Below are positions 1 to 4,398 of a stretch of 5,668 nucleotides of DNA, piece by piece. The position numbers and the translations under genes were made by a program. This DNA is from CAYTED01 sp964537075 (GTDB taxonomy: Bacteria; Patescibacteriota; Minisyncoccia; Moranbacterales; UBA1568): assembly GCA_964537075.1 (NCBI GenBank), contig CAZIBB010000046.1, forward strand, positions 1 through 5,668, written 5' to 3'. Position 1 is the stretch's first letter. Each line of letters starts with the position of its first letter. The notes under the pieces were generated by a model. It searched no databases. It was not told where the DNA came from and saw only the letters and a list, made by a program, of their open reading frames with translations.

Positions 1-117
1 ATCGTAAAAGGGGAATCGATTCTCTTGGTAAACGCGCAGATTCTTTCAGGGAGTCAAAATTTCACGGTTTTTTCAAAAAAAGACTATCAGGCGTATACTG
101 TAATTTCTAATGTATAA
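1..117 (+). CDS. C-terminal fragment of an unidentified protein (5' end outside window)
   Basis: Frame 1 is open from the first base to a TAA at 115-117 and gives 38 residues, ending in ...KKDYQAYTVISNV. The piece alternates hydrophobic and polar residues (ILLVNAQI, NFTVF, AYTVI), as in a beta-rich domain end. Frame 3 is also open to 110, but gives an unnatural Lys/Arg/Phe-rich peptide. The opposite strand is interrupted by a stop in the one frame I checked there. The codon choice resembles the other genes of the window. No family is recognisable from so short a tail. The stop is followed at once by the outer arm of the inverted-repeat region, so the gene probably ends its transcript there. 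That this is coding at all is an inference. Confidence 0.5.
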   Translation: MVKGESILLVNAQILSGSQNFTVFSKKDYQAYTVISNV

Positions 118-169
118 ATATATGGTGTAAGAATCGCGAGCGTTGTTTATACTTTCTTGAAAACCAATG

Positions 170-288
170 TGTCATTCCGAGCTTGTCGAGCCTGCCTGCC
201 GGTAGGCAGGGAATCTTAGTGCTCTATTTCGCACCACAGAGCATTTTAGAGAGAGACCCCTCCGCTCGAAGACTCGGTCGGGATGACA
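170..288. repeat. MITE-like palindromic intergenic repeat, GTCATTCCGAGC type
   Basis: The ends are near-perfect terminal inverted repeats: TGTCATTCCGA at 170-180 and TCGGGATGACA at 278-288, with one mismatch in 11. Inner sequences also pair, for example TGCTCT at 220-225 with AGAGCA at 238-243, so the 119-nt unit can fold into a branched hairpin. It has no plausible coding content; the reverse-strand frame through it is an artefact. This kind of sequence (GTCATTCCGAGCTTGTCGAG ... GAGACCCCTCCGCTCGAAG) is, from memory, widespread between genes in many bacterial and CPR genomes. No flanking target duplication is evident. Confidence 0.75.
191..210. repeat. 20-nt palindrome inserted inside the larger repeat
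   Basis: CCTGCCTGCC at 191-200 is followed directly by GGTAGGCAGG at 201-210. The two halves are reverse complements except for one position, which is a G-T wobble in RNA. Removing these 20 bases joins GCTTGTCGAG to GAATCT, which restores the usual form of the surrounding repeat as I know it. It therefore looks like a separate small palindrome that landed in the larger one. I recall the same 20-mer from CPR genomes but could not search for it. Confidence 0.65.
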
Positions 289-311
289 AAGGAAAATTTC
301 AAAACTATATA
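283..311 (+). promoter_or_regulatory. Possible promoter whose -35 box is the repeat end
   Basis: ATGACA at 283-288, the right end of the palindromic repeat, matches TTGACA at 5 of 6 positions. TATATA at 306-311 follows after a 17-nt spacer. This would start transcription about 15-20 nt before the cupredoxin ATG at 335. The -10 box is weak and the area is AT-rich, so a chance match is quite possible. An alternative -10, TATAAC at 310-315, would give a 21-nt spacer. Confidence 0.3.
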
Positions 312-334
312 TAACGCTGTTAATTCTTACATAT

Positions 335-574
335 ATGGGTAAAATTATTGCGGTAATCATCATACTTGCCATTGGTGGCCTCGTATTTTCTTTTACAAAA
401 AATAATCAGAAGGCTACTCTACCAACCGAGATGCCGAAGACGACAAGGAATAGTCCTGAAAGATTTACGCCACCAACGACGCCTCCTCCAAGCAGGGCGG
501 TAGTGAATGTCCCGGTGAAGGAAATAACCCTCAAGGCGAATATTGGTTTTTTGAGCCATCGGAAATCCGTGTGA
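335..574 (+). CDS. N-terminal fragment: anchor and linker of the split cupredoxin
   Basis: Residues 3-20 (KIIAVIIILAIGGLVFSF) form a single hydrophobic segment after MGK, so this is an uncleaved signal anchor or signal peptide that would place the rest outside the membrane. Residues about 22-55 are a Thr/Pro-rich flexible linker (TPPTTPPPS). Residues about 60-72 begin the cupredoxin fold. The last residues before the stop (LSHRKSV) are out-of-frame sequence. The ATG at 335 has no clear Shine-Dalgarno and lies within the right arm of the outer inverted repeat. On its own this fragment could not bind copper, since all ligands are in the second frame. Confidence 0.6.
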   Translation: MGKIIAVIIILAIGGLVFSFTKNNQKATLPTEMPKTTRNSPERFTPPTTPPPSRAVVNVPVKEITLKANIGFLSHRKSV

Positions 575-789
575 AAGAAGGTGATCAAGTGAAAATAACT
601 CTCCAGGGAATTTCCGGAACGCATGCAATCGCTATTCCTGAATTTGGAGTGAAGAGTACGACGATCAGTGTTGATGAGACAGTAACGGTAGAATTCGTCG
701 CAAATAAGAAAGGGACATTCTCTTTTAAATGTTCGGTCTTCTGTGGGGAAGGTCATGCAGGCATGACAGGAAACTTGATCGTAGAATAG
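571..789 (+). CDS. C-terminal fragment: CuA-like copper-binding cupredoxin domain
   Basis: This frame holds the whole metal site. CSVFCGEGHAGM has the C-x3-C-x3-H-x2-M spacing of the binuclear CuA centre of cytochrome c oxidase subunit II and nitrous oxide reductase. The remaining His lies upstream in GTHAIAIPEFGV, 36 residues before the first Cys, close to the spacing in COX2. Numbered from the GTG, the ligands are H18, C54, C58, H62 and M65. The domain is followed directly by the C-terminal strand TGNLIVE. There is no COX2-type transmembrane pair, so this is a stand-alone domain rather than an oxidase subunit. The GTG at 571 is only the first possible start in this frame; the coding frame extends upstream to the T6 run. 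Expected role: electron transfer or copper binding at the outer face of the membrane. Confidence 0.7.
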   Translation: MKEGDQVKITLQGISGTHAIAIPEFGVKSTTISVDETVTVEFVANKKGTFSFKCSVFCGEGHAGMTGNLIVE

Positions 790-822
790 TTAAGAATATC
801 TCGTTTAAAGATTTTGAGAATA

Positions 823-858
823 CGACCCTTTCGTAATGATAGGGTTGTTTTCTTTTTT
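823..858 (+). terminator. Rho-independent terminator after the cupredoxin gene
   Basis: CGACCCT at 823-829 pairs with AGGGTTG at 841-847 (one G-U wobble), with an extra A-T pair outside and an 11-nt loop. It is followed by TTT, C and TTTTTT at 848-858. It lies 34 nt after the TAG at 787-789 and separates the cupredoxin gene from the transporter gene. Confidence 0.8.
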
Positions 859-883
859 CAAGAGGTGAGGAAAATGATATACT
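855..883 (+). promoter_or_regulatory. Extended -10 promoter for the transporter-hydrolase unit
   Basis: TATACT at 878-883 is a near-consensus -10 preceded by TGA at 875-877, giving an extended -10 (TGATATACT). TTTTCA at 855-860 is a 4-of-6 match to -35 with a 17-nt spacer, and it overlaps the T-tract of the preceding terminator. Transcription would start near 890, leaving about 30 nt of leader before the ATG at 921. Confidence 0.6.
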
Positions 884-920
884 ATTGATAAATACTTAAA
901 AGTCTATCTAAAACAAATAC

Positions 921-1865
921 ATGCTTTGGATCGCTATTTCAATACTCAGTTATTTTCTCTCCGCGCTCGTCGCGGTACTTGATAAATTCTTGCTCTCCGG
1001 GCGCATCGCTTCGGCAGCGATGTACGCTTTCATGATGGCGATTTTCAGTTCGTTCGCGCTTGTTTTCATTCCATTCGGCGTGCAGTGGTATGGATGGTAT
1101 GGTGTGGGGACAGCTCTTGTTTCCGGCTTTCTCTTCCTTTATGCATTGGTCGCTTTCTATGCGGCCGCGAAGCAAAGTGAAATAGCAAAGGTAGCGCCTC
1201 TCGTCGGTGTGGTAGTTGCCATCGCCTCGTTTTGTATCATTTTGGAGGGTCGCTTGTATCGAGGCGAATCAATCATTTTGAGTCCGGAAGCTCTCCTTGC
1301 TTTTATTCTCCTTGTAGGAGGGGCATTCCTCATTTCTTTCGATCTTCCACTGAAGAAAACTGACACCATCCCTTTTCTTTCGGTGATTTCCGGTATCCTT
1401 TTCGCCTTTTCAATTATCCTTTTGAAAACATCATACGGGGAGATGAATTTCGTGAACGGGTATTTCTGGTCGCGGGCTGGTATGTTTTTTGCTGGTTTTT
1501 CTCTGCTCCTCATTCCAGTGTTTCGTCGGGAAATTTTTTTCCATTCCACACAATTCTCCCATCCGCATCCTCATCATGCGATGACGGGATTTCTCTTCGG
1601 ACTGAATAAAGTGAGTGGCGGCGTGGCGGCATTTCTCCTTGCCTATGCGGTTTCTATCGGTCCACTGACTCTGGTGCATGCTTTGAATGGCACACAATTC
1701 GCTTTCGTGTTCATGATGTCGCTCATTCTTTCATTCTTCTTCCCAAAAATTTATGGAGAAAAGATGGCGCTGAATGATTGGGTGCAGAAGGCTTTCGCTC
1801 TCCTTCTGATCATTCTTGGTATTTGGCTATTGTCGGTAACCGGCAATACAGCAATATTACTCTAA
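921..1865 (+). CDS. EamA/DMT-superfamily transporter-like membrane protein
   Basis: The 314-residue product is almost entirely hydrophobic, with about ten membrane segments (roughly 1-20, 33-52, 63-82, 91-109, 124-142, 151-169, 183-203, 222-243, 246-274, 287-306). This matches the two-times-five-helix plan and the usual 290-310 residue length of EamA/RhaT-type drug/metabolite transporters. SEIAKVAPLVGVVVA (86-100) and the related VSIGPLTLVHALNG (244-257) are the family-typical fourth-helix region of each half. The substrate cannot be read from sequence; relatives export amino acids or metabolites or move lipid-linked sugars. Unusual is a His-rich stretch at 208-219 containing HPHPHH in the loop between segments 7 and 8. 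The ATG at 921 is used because the hydrophobic segment begins at once; there is no clear Shine-Dalgarno. It is probably co-transcribed with the hydrolase, 26 nt downstream. Confidence 0.8.
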   Translation: MLWIAISILSYFLSALVAVLDKFLLSGRIASAAMYAFMMAIFSSFALVFIPFGVQWYGWYGVGTALVSGFLFLYALVAFYAAAKQSEIAKVAPLVGVVVAIASFCIILEGRLYRGESIILSPEALLAFILLVGGAFLISFDLPLKKTDTIPFLSVISGILFAFSIILLKTSYGEMNFVNGYFWSRAGMFFAGFSLLLIPVFRREIFFHSTQFSHPHPHHAMTGFLFGLNKVSGGVAAFLLAYAVSIGPLTLVHALNGTQFAFVFMMSLILSFFFPKIYGEKMALNDWVQKAFALLLIILGIWLLSVTGNTAILL

Positions 1866-1888
1866 CCTCTAACCTCTCATCTCTAAAA
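1861..1888 (+). repeat. Degenerate 7-nt tandem repeat over the stop codon and gene gap
   Basis: Four consecutive heptamers, TCTAACC, TCTAACC, TCTCATC and TCTAAAA, fill the gap between the transporter and hydrolase genes. The first unit contains the transporter's TAA stop (1863-1865). The last unit ends 3 nt before the ATG at 1892, and there is no Shine-Dalgarno, so the pyrimidine-rich leader is what the ribosome meets. Confidence 0.55.
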
Positions 1889-1891
1889 CTT

Positions 1892-2911
1892 ATGTCATTC
1901 CAGTCGATAAAACATTTTTTGAAAATCGTGTGGATTTTCGTCGGATCGGCTTGCGCGCTCGTACTCCTCTTGTTCGGATATTTCAATCTCCCTGGGCCGG
2001 CTCCGCGCGAAGATGTGTCGCTCGGGATAACATTTTCGAGTCGTTATGCCGAAGCACTTGGCTTGGATTGGAGAGAGACGTATATTGCGCTTCTCGATGA
2101 AGTGGGTGTGAAAAAGATGCGTCTTCCAGTGTATTGGGATCTCGTCGAAAAGGAACCGGGGAAATATGATTTCTCGGATGTGGATTGGCAGCTTGCCGAA
2201 GCCAAGAAAAGAAATGTAGAGGTAATCCTGTCCATCGGTCAGCGTGTGCCGAGGTGGCCGGAGTGCCATATTCCGGAATGGGCGAATGCGACGGATGAGC
2301 TTCGAAAACGGTCGCTCTTCAAGATTCTGGAACAATCGGTGAAACGGTACAAGAATCATTCGGAAATCGTGAAGTGGCAGGTTGAGAATGAGCCATTTCT
2401 GGTATTTTTTGGCATCTGTCCGAAATTCGATTCGAACCAACTGGAGGAAGAAGTCGCTCTCGTGAAGGCGCTCGATCCATCTCGGAATGTGATGCTGACC
2501 GATAGCGGGGAACTTTCGCTGTGGTTTCGGGCAGCGAGCCGAGGCGATGAATTCGGTACGACCATGTATCGAAAAATTTACAAACCGGGGACGGGATACG
2601 TGACCTATCCGCTCGGACCGAACTTTTTCCGCTTCAAGGAAAAGATTACCAGACTTTTGACTGATCAAGAAAATTTTTCAGTCATTGAGTTGCAGGCGGA
2701 GCCCTGGGCGAATGGGTGGGTTGCTGATGCGCCGCTTGAAGAGCAGTGGAAGACTATGGATGAGAAGCAATTACGGGAAGTGGTGGTCTATGCCAAAAGA
2801 GTTGGATTTTCGGAGATCTATCTGTGGGGTGGGGAATGGTGGTATTGGCTGAAAGAAAAGAAGGGGCATCCGGAAGTATGGGAAACAGCAAAAATTTTAT
2901 TCAAAGAATAA
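1892..2911 (+). CDS. Membrane-anchored glycoside hydrolase-like protein, (beta/alpha)8 clan GH-A type
   Basis: The 339-residue product begins with a signal anchor (about residues 11-31), then a catalytic domain outside the membrane. Barrel landmarks appear in order: DVSLGITFS (strand 1), KMRLPVYWDLVEKEPGKYDF (75-94, the typical strand-2 region), VEVILSIGQRVPRW (109-122, strand 3), KWQVENEPF (161-169) with the N-E-P signature of the strand-4 acid/base Glu (E167), SVIELQAEPW (263-272) with the likely strand-7 nucleophile (E266 or E270), and IYLWGGEWWYWL (309-320), strand 8. This resembles GH5/GH42-like cellulase or beta-galactosidase folds; family and substrate are not decidable by eye. The ATG at 1892 is chosen over an upstream TTG at 1778 because the latter would add a non-coding-like tail overlapping the transporter gene. 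The glycan target is presumably in the cell envelope or outside the cell. Confidence 0.75.
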   Translation: MSFQSIKHFLKIVWIFVGSACALVLLLFGYFNLPGPAPREDVSLGITFSSRYAEALGLDWRETYIALLDEVGVKKMRLPVYWDLVEKEPGKYDFSDVDWQLAEAKKRNVEVILSIGQRVPRWPECHIPEWANATDELRKRSLFKILEQSVKRYKNHSEIVKWQVENEPFLVFFGICPKFDSNQLEEEVALVKALDPSRNVMLTDSGELSLWFRAASRGDEFGTTMYRKIYKPGTGYVTYPLGPNFFRFKEKITRLLTDQENFSVIELQAEPWANGWVADAPLEEQWKTMDEKQLREVVVYAKRVGFSEIYLWGGEWWYWLKEKKGHPEVWETAKILFKE

Positions 2912-2918
2912 AATTTTT
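2890..2918 (+). terminator. AT-rich perfect hairpin over the hydrolase stop codon, possible weak terminator
   Basis: Positions 2890-2902 pair perfectly with 2906-2918 (13 bp, A/T only except one closing C-G pair) around an AAA loop. The TAA stop at 2909-2911 lies within the right arm. The 3' arm ends in five T's, so the stem itself supplies the U-tract. With so little GC it would terminate poorly; mRNA 3'-end protection is an alternative role. Confidence 0.4.
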
Positions 2919-2935
2919 CTGAAAGCACAGAGCAG

Positions 2936-3040
2936 AAAACACAAAAACCAAACATAAAAATGGGACTGAAAAGGTGATTTTGTTTGTGTTTTGAGTTCTT
3001 GGGTTTTGTTTGGTCTCTGCGTTTTTTTGTTTTGTGTTTT
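2936..3040. repeat. Intergenic low-complexity stretch with inverted repeats
   Basis: The gap between the hydrolase and methyltransferase genes has an A/C-rich left half and a G/T-rich right half that partly complement each other. AAAACACAAAA at 2936-2946 is the exact inverse of 3030-3040. The adjoining ACCAAACA at 2947-2954 is the inverse of 3007-3014, leaving a 15-nt bulge (3015-3029) on the right arm. A similar GT-rich motif occurs again at about 2977-2994. No clear promoter was found here. It could be a degenerate mobile repeat or simply skewed intergenic DNA. Confidence 0.45.
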
Positions 3041-3042
3041 AG

Positions 3043-3049
3043 AAAAGGA
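3043..3049 (+). promoter_or_regulatory. Ribosome binding site deciding the methyltransferase start
   Basis: AAAAGGA ends 3 nt before the ATG at 3053. It is the best Shine-Dalgarno-like match among the starts in this window. It supports 3053 over a start at 2984, which would begin inside the GT-rich repeat. Confidence 0.5.
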
Positions 3050-3052
3050 AAT

Positions 3053-3553
3053 ATGTCTCAAGAAAGCAGCCTCATCTTCATCCTCCATGATCTCCGGAGC
3101 GCTCATAATGTCGGGTCATTGTTTCGTTCGGCCGATGGCATCGGAGTAGAGAAGATATATTGTGTCGGGTATACGCCTGTTCCTGCCATGCCAGATAAAA
3201 AATATCTTACTCCGGCAGAAAAGGAAATGAAAAAAACAGCCTTGGGAGCCGAGACATGGATTCCTTGGGAAAGTCGGAAGAATATCTTAATATTGATGCA
3301 AAAACTTAAGAAAGAAGGTTTTCAAATAGTCGGACTTGAGCTCGATCAAAGGAGTATCCAGTATCAAAATTTCAAACCAACGAGTAAAGTCGCTCTTATC
3401 GTTGGGAATGAAGTGGATGGTATTCCGAAAAAAGTGCTTGACTTGTGTGATGTCATTGTCAGCATTCCTATGCAAGGAAAGAAGGAATCCTTGAACGTTT
3501 CGGTCGCTGGTGCCATTGCGGGATTCGATATTCGAGGTAGAATGAGGGTATAG
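3053..3553 (+). CDS. SpoU/TrmH-family RNA 2'-O-ribose methyltransferase
   Basis: The 166-residue product has all three SPOUT-class motifs that form the trefoil knot. Motif 1 is LRSAHNVGSLFRSADGIGV (14-32), with N19 and the catalytic-type R25. Motif 2 is VALIVGNEVDGI (113-124), with G118-N119-E120. Motif 3 is VSIPMQGKKESLNVSVAGAI (136-155), with S146-L147-N148. These bind S-adenosylmethionine and build the active site across a homodimer. It has only the catalytic domain, with no N-terminal RNA-binding domain as in RlmB-type or L30e-fused members, so it is closer in length to short TrmH/TrmL-like enzymes. The RNA target (tRNA position 18 or 34, or 23S rRNA) cannot be assigned. The ATG at 3053 has the AAAAGGA site; the N-terminus then begins right before strand 1. 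The next gene starts 14 nt downstream and may be co-transcribed, though functionally unrelated. Confidence 0.9.
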   Translation: MSQESSLIFILHDLRSAHNVGSLFRSADGIGVEKIYCVGYTPVPAMPDKKYLTPAEKEMKKTALGAETWIPWESRKNILILMQKLKKEGFQIVGLELDQRSIQYQNFKPTSKVALIVGNEVDGIPKKVLDLCDVIVSIPMQGKKESLNVSVAGAIAGFDIRGRMRV

Positions 3554-3567
3554 ATATAGATTTATAA

Positions 3568-4380
3568 ATGAAGAATATGAAAAATGTATTTTCTTTTTCG
3601 GGAGTTTTTATCACAAGCTTAATGATATGGAGTCTCATCTCGATTTCTGCATATGGCACGGGGGGAATTCTTGGTGAACATGCTCTTGCTGCTGATATAA
3701 ATTTAAATGTTGATAATGATGGTGTGGTGAGAGATTCTTCAGGAAAGATTTTGAAAGGAACGAAAATAGATATTCCTCAAAAGAGCACGGCTCCGGAAGG
3801 AATAATAGATACTGAGAAAAAAGTTCCGACCGAAGCAGTTGTTGATACGGTTGCAAAGGAGGATGTGAAATCGGTCATCGCAAATGAGAATACAGCTGCT
3901 TTAACCGCAGTCAATATCCAAAAGAAGCTTGATACCCGTTATCGGGTAGAGAAAGTGGAGCTTGTGAAGGCTAATACTCCGGATAAAAAAGATATGATAC
4001 GTTTTTCCGGGAAAGCGGTGCCGAACACTATAGTAACGCTCTATATCTACAGTACCCCGACTATCGTCGTTGTCACGGCGGATGCCGAGGGGAATTGGTC
4101 CTATGATATGACACAAGGTCTTCCGAACGGAGATCATGAGGTCTATGTCGCTGTGACGGATGCCACAGGGAAGGTATCATCCTACAGTGAGGGTATCGCC
4201 TTCATCAAGACCGCGGAAGCTATCACGGTCAAACCGATTGCCGAAGCCGCGGATGGAGTGGTTAGCAATCAGTCGCCACTCGAGCGATCTCAGATGGAAT
4301 ACATTATCGTCGCTTTCATTTCGGTGCTTGTTTTCTTCGGTATCGCTCTGATTGTGGTGGGTCGCCACCCGTCAAAATAG
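3568..4380 (+). CDS. Surface-exposed membrane protein with one bacterial Ig-like domain
   Basis: The 270-residue product has an N-terminal hydrophobic segment (about 8-30) acting as signal peptide or anchor, and a charged, Thr/Val/Lys-rich extended region (about 44-120). A beta-rich Ig-like domain (about 122-216) follows, then a C-terminal membrane helix (about 244-264) ending in RHPSK. The domain has the bacterial Ig pattern GKAVPNTIVTLYI ... VVVTADAEGNWSYDM ... GDHEVYVAVTDATGKVS, close to Big_6/Big_13-like repeats of adhesins. Its expected place is the outer face of the membrane; a binding partner is unknown. The start of the domain, DTRYRVEKVELVKA, is nearly identical to that in the next gene. 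The ATG at 3568 is 14 nt after the methyltransferase stop and lacks a clear Shine-Dalgarno; 3577 is an alternative. Because an exact repeat (4036-4090) crosses it, the joining of its two halves depends on correct assembly. Confidence 0.75.
   Translation: MKNMKNVFSFSGVFITSLMIWSLISISAYGTGGILGEHALAADINLNVDNDGVVRDSSGKILKGTKIDIPQKSTAPEGIIDTEKKVPTEAVVDTVAKEDVKSVIANENTAALTAVNIQKKLDTRYRVEKVELVKANTPDKKDMIRFSGKAVPNTIVTLYIYSTPTIVVVTADAEGNWSYDMTQGLPNGDHEVYVAVTDATGKVSSYSEGIAFIKTAEAITVKPIAEAADGVVSNQSPLERSQMEYIIVAFISVLVFFGIALIVVGRHPSK
3931..3959 (+). repeat. 29-nt exact direct repeat, copy 1 (start of Ig-like domain)
   Basis: This block is identical to 5509-5537 and encodes DTRYRVEKV plus part of the next codon. 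It contains a small perfect inverted repeat, TACCCG (3933-3938), TTAT, CGGGTA (3943-3948). Upstream similarity falls off at once, with an in-frame one-codon difference (CTT in this copy only). Confidence 0.9.
4036..4090 (+). repeat. 55-nt exact direct repeat, copy 1 (core of Ig-like domain)
   Basis: This block is identical, base for base, to 5614-5668 at the window end and encodes the stretch from TLYIYSTPT to ADAE. It lies 105 nt after the start of the 29-nt repeat, the same offset as in copy 2, so the two domains align without gaps. Identity at synonymous positions shows recent exchange, duplication or correction between the genes. Confidence 0.95.
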
Positions 4381-4388
4381 TATTTTGA
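4372..4388. repeat. 17-nt palindrome over the stop codon of the Ig-domain gene
   Basis: TCAAAATA at 4372-4379 and TATTTTGA at 4381-4388 are exact inverses around a single G. The TAG stop is at 4378-4380. No T-tract follows, so it is not a good terminator and reads more like a site or a chance AT-rich palindrome. Confidence 0.4.
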
Positions 4389-4398
4389 GTATATGTAT

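Larger units (their letters stand above)
118..336. repeat. Outer imperfect inverted repeat enclosing the palindromic element
   Basis: The sequences on both sides of the 170-288 element are themselves inverted copies of each other. GTAAGAAT at 127-134 pairs with ATTCTTAC at 323-330. AGCGTT at 139-144 pairs with AACGCT at 313-318, with the same 4-nt spacing on both sides. ATATAT at 118-123 pairs with 331-336 after a 3-nt bulge. Weaker similarity (TTGAAA-type) continues inwards. The left arm starts right after the upstream stop codon, and the right arm runs into the ATG at 335. It could be the true outer boundary of the mobile repeat, or a long transcript hairpin. Confidence 0.5.
335..789 (+). 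pseudogene. Membrane-anchored CuA-type cupredoxin gene, split by a -1 frame change
   Basis: Two overlapping frames (335-574 and 571-789) together encode one cupredoxin of about 151 residues. The first frame carries the anchor, linker and first beta strand (VKEITLKANIGF). The second carries the rest (EPSEIRVKEGDQV...). Frame 1 can be read back through GAG at 553 to meet the first frame at the T6 run, 547-552. One extra T there would give ...ANIGFFEPSEIRVKEGD, a normal cupredoxin start. The run with its next base reads ggT TTT TTG in phase, a classical -1 slippery heptamer, and AAGG lies 10 nt upstream. So the break could be a real mutation, a homopolymer assembly error, or programmed frameshifting or transcriptional slippage. 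The first is the default reading. The TGA of frame one overlaps the GTG at 571, as in coupled genes, but the split inside the domain argues against two separate proteins. Confidence 0.75.

Noticed and set aside
172..372. Reverse-strand frame of 66 codons through the palindromic repeat
   Set aside because: It consists mostly of repeat sequence and has no protein-like composition; frames across this repeat type are common false calls.
572..574. TGA of the first cupredoxin frame as a recoded Gly codon (Gracilibacteria-type code)
   Set aside because: Reading through it continues in the wrong frame for the domain, and no in-frame TGA occurs in any other gene here, so a frame change is needed and the standard code fits.
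1778..1891. N-terminal extension of the hydrolase from a TTG
   Set aside because: It would overlap the transporter gene and cross the heptamer repeat, and it puts 38 non-hydrophobic residues ahead of a normal signal anchor. ATG 1892 is better.
1893..1901. TGTCATTCC at the hydrolase start, the same 9 bases as the end of the palindromic repeat
   Set aside because: Similarity is not sustained beyond these bases and there is no matching inverse end downstream; probably chance.
1895..2668. Long reverse-strand open frame of 257 codons
   Set aside because: It lies wholly opposite the glycoside hydrolase, which has recognisable motifs. Its translation is Arg/His/Phe-rich with no domain pattern, as expected of a shadow frame.
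2984..3052. N-terminal extension of the methyltransferase from 2984
   Set aside because: It translates the GT-rich repeat into a Phe/Cys-rich peptide; ATG 3053 has the ribosome binding site and the family's usual beginning.
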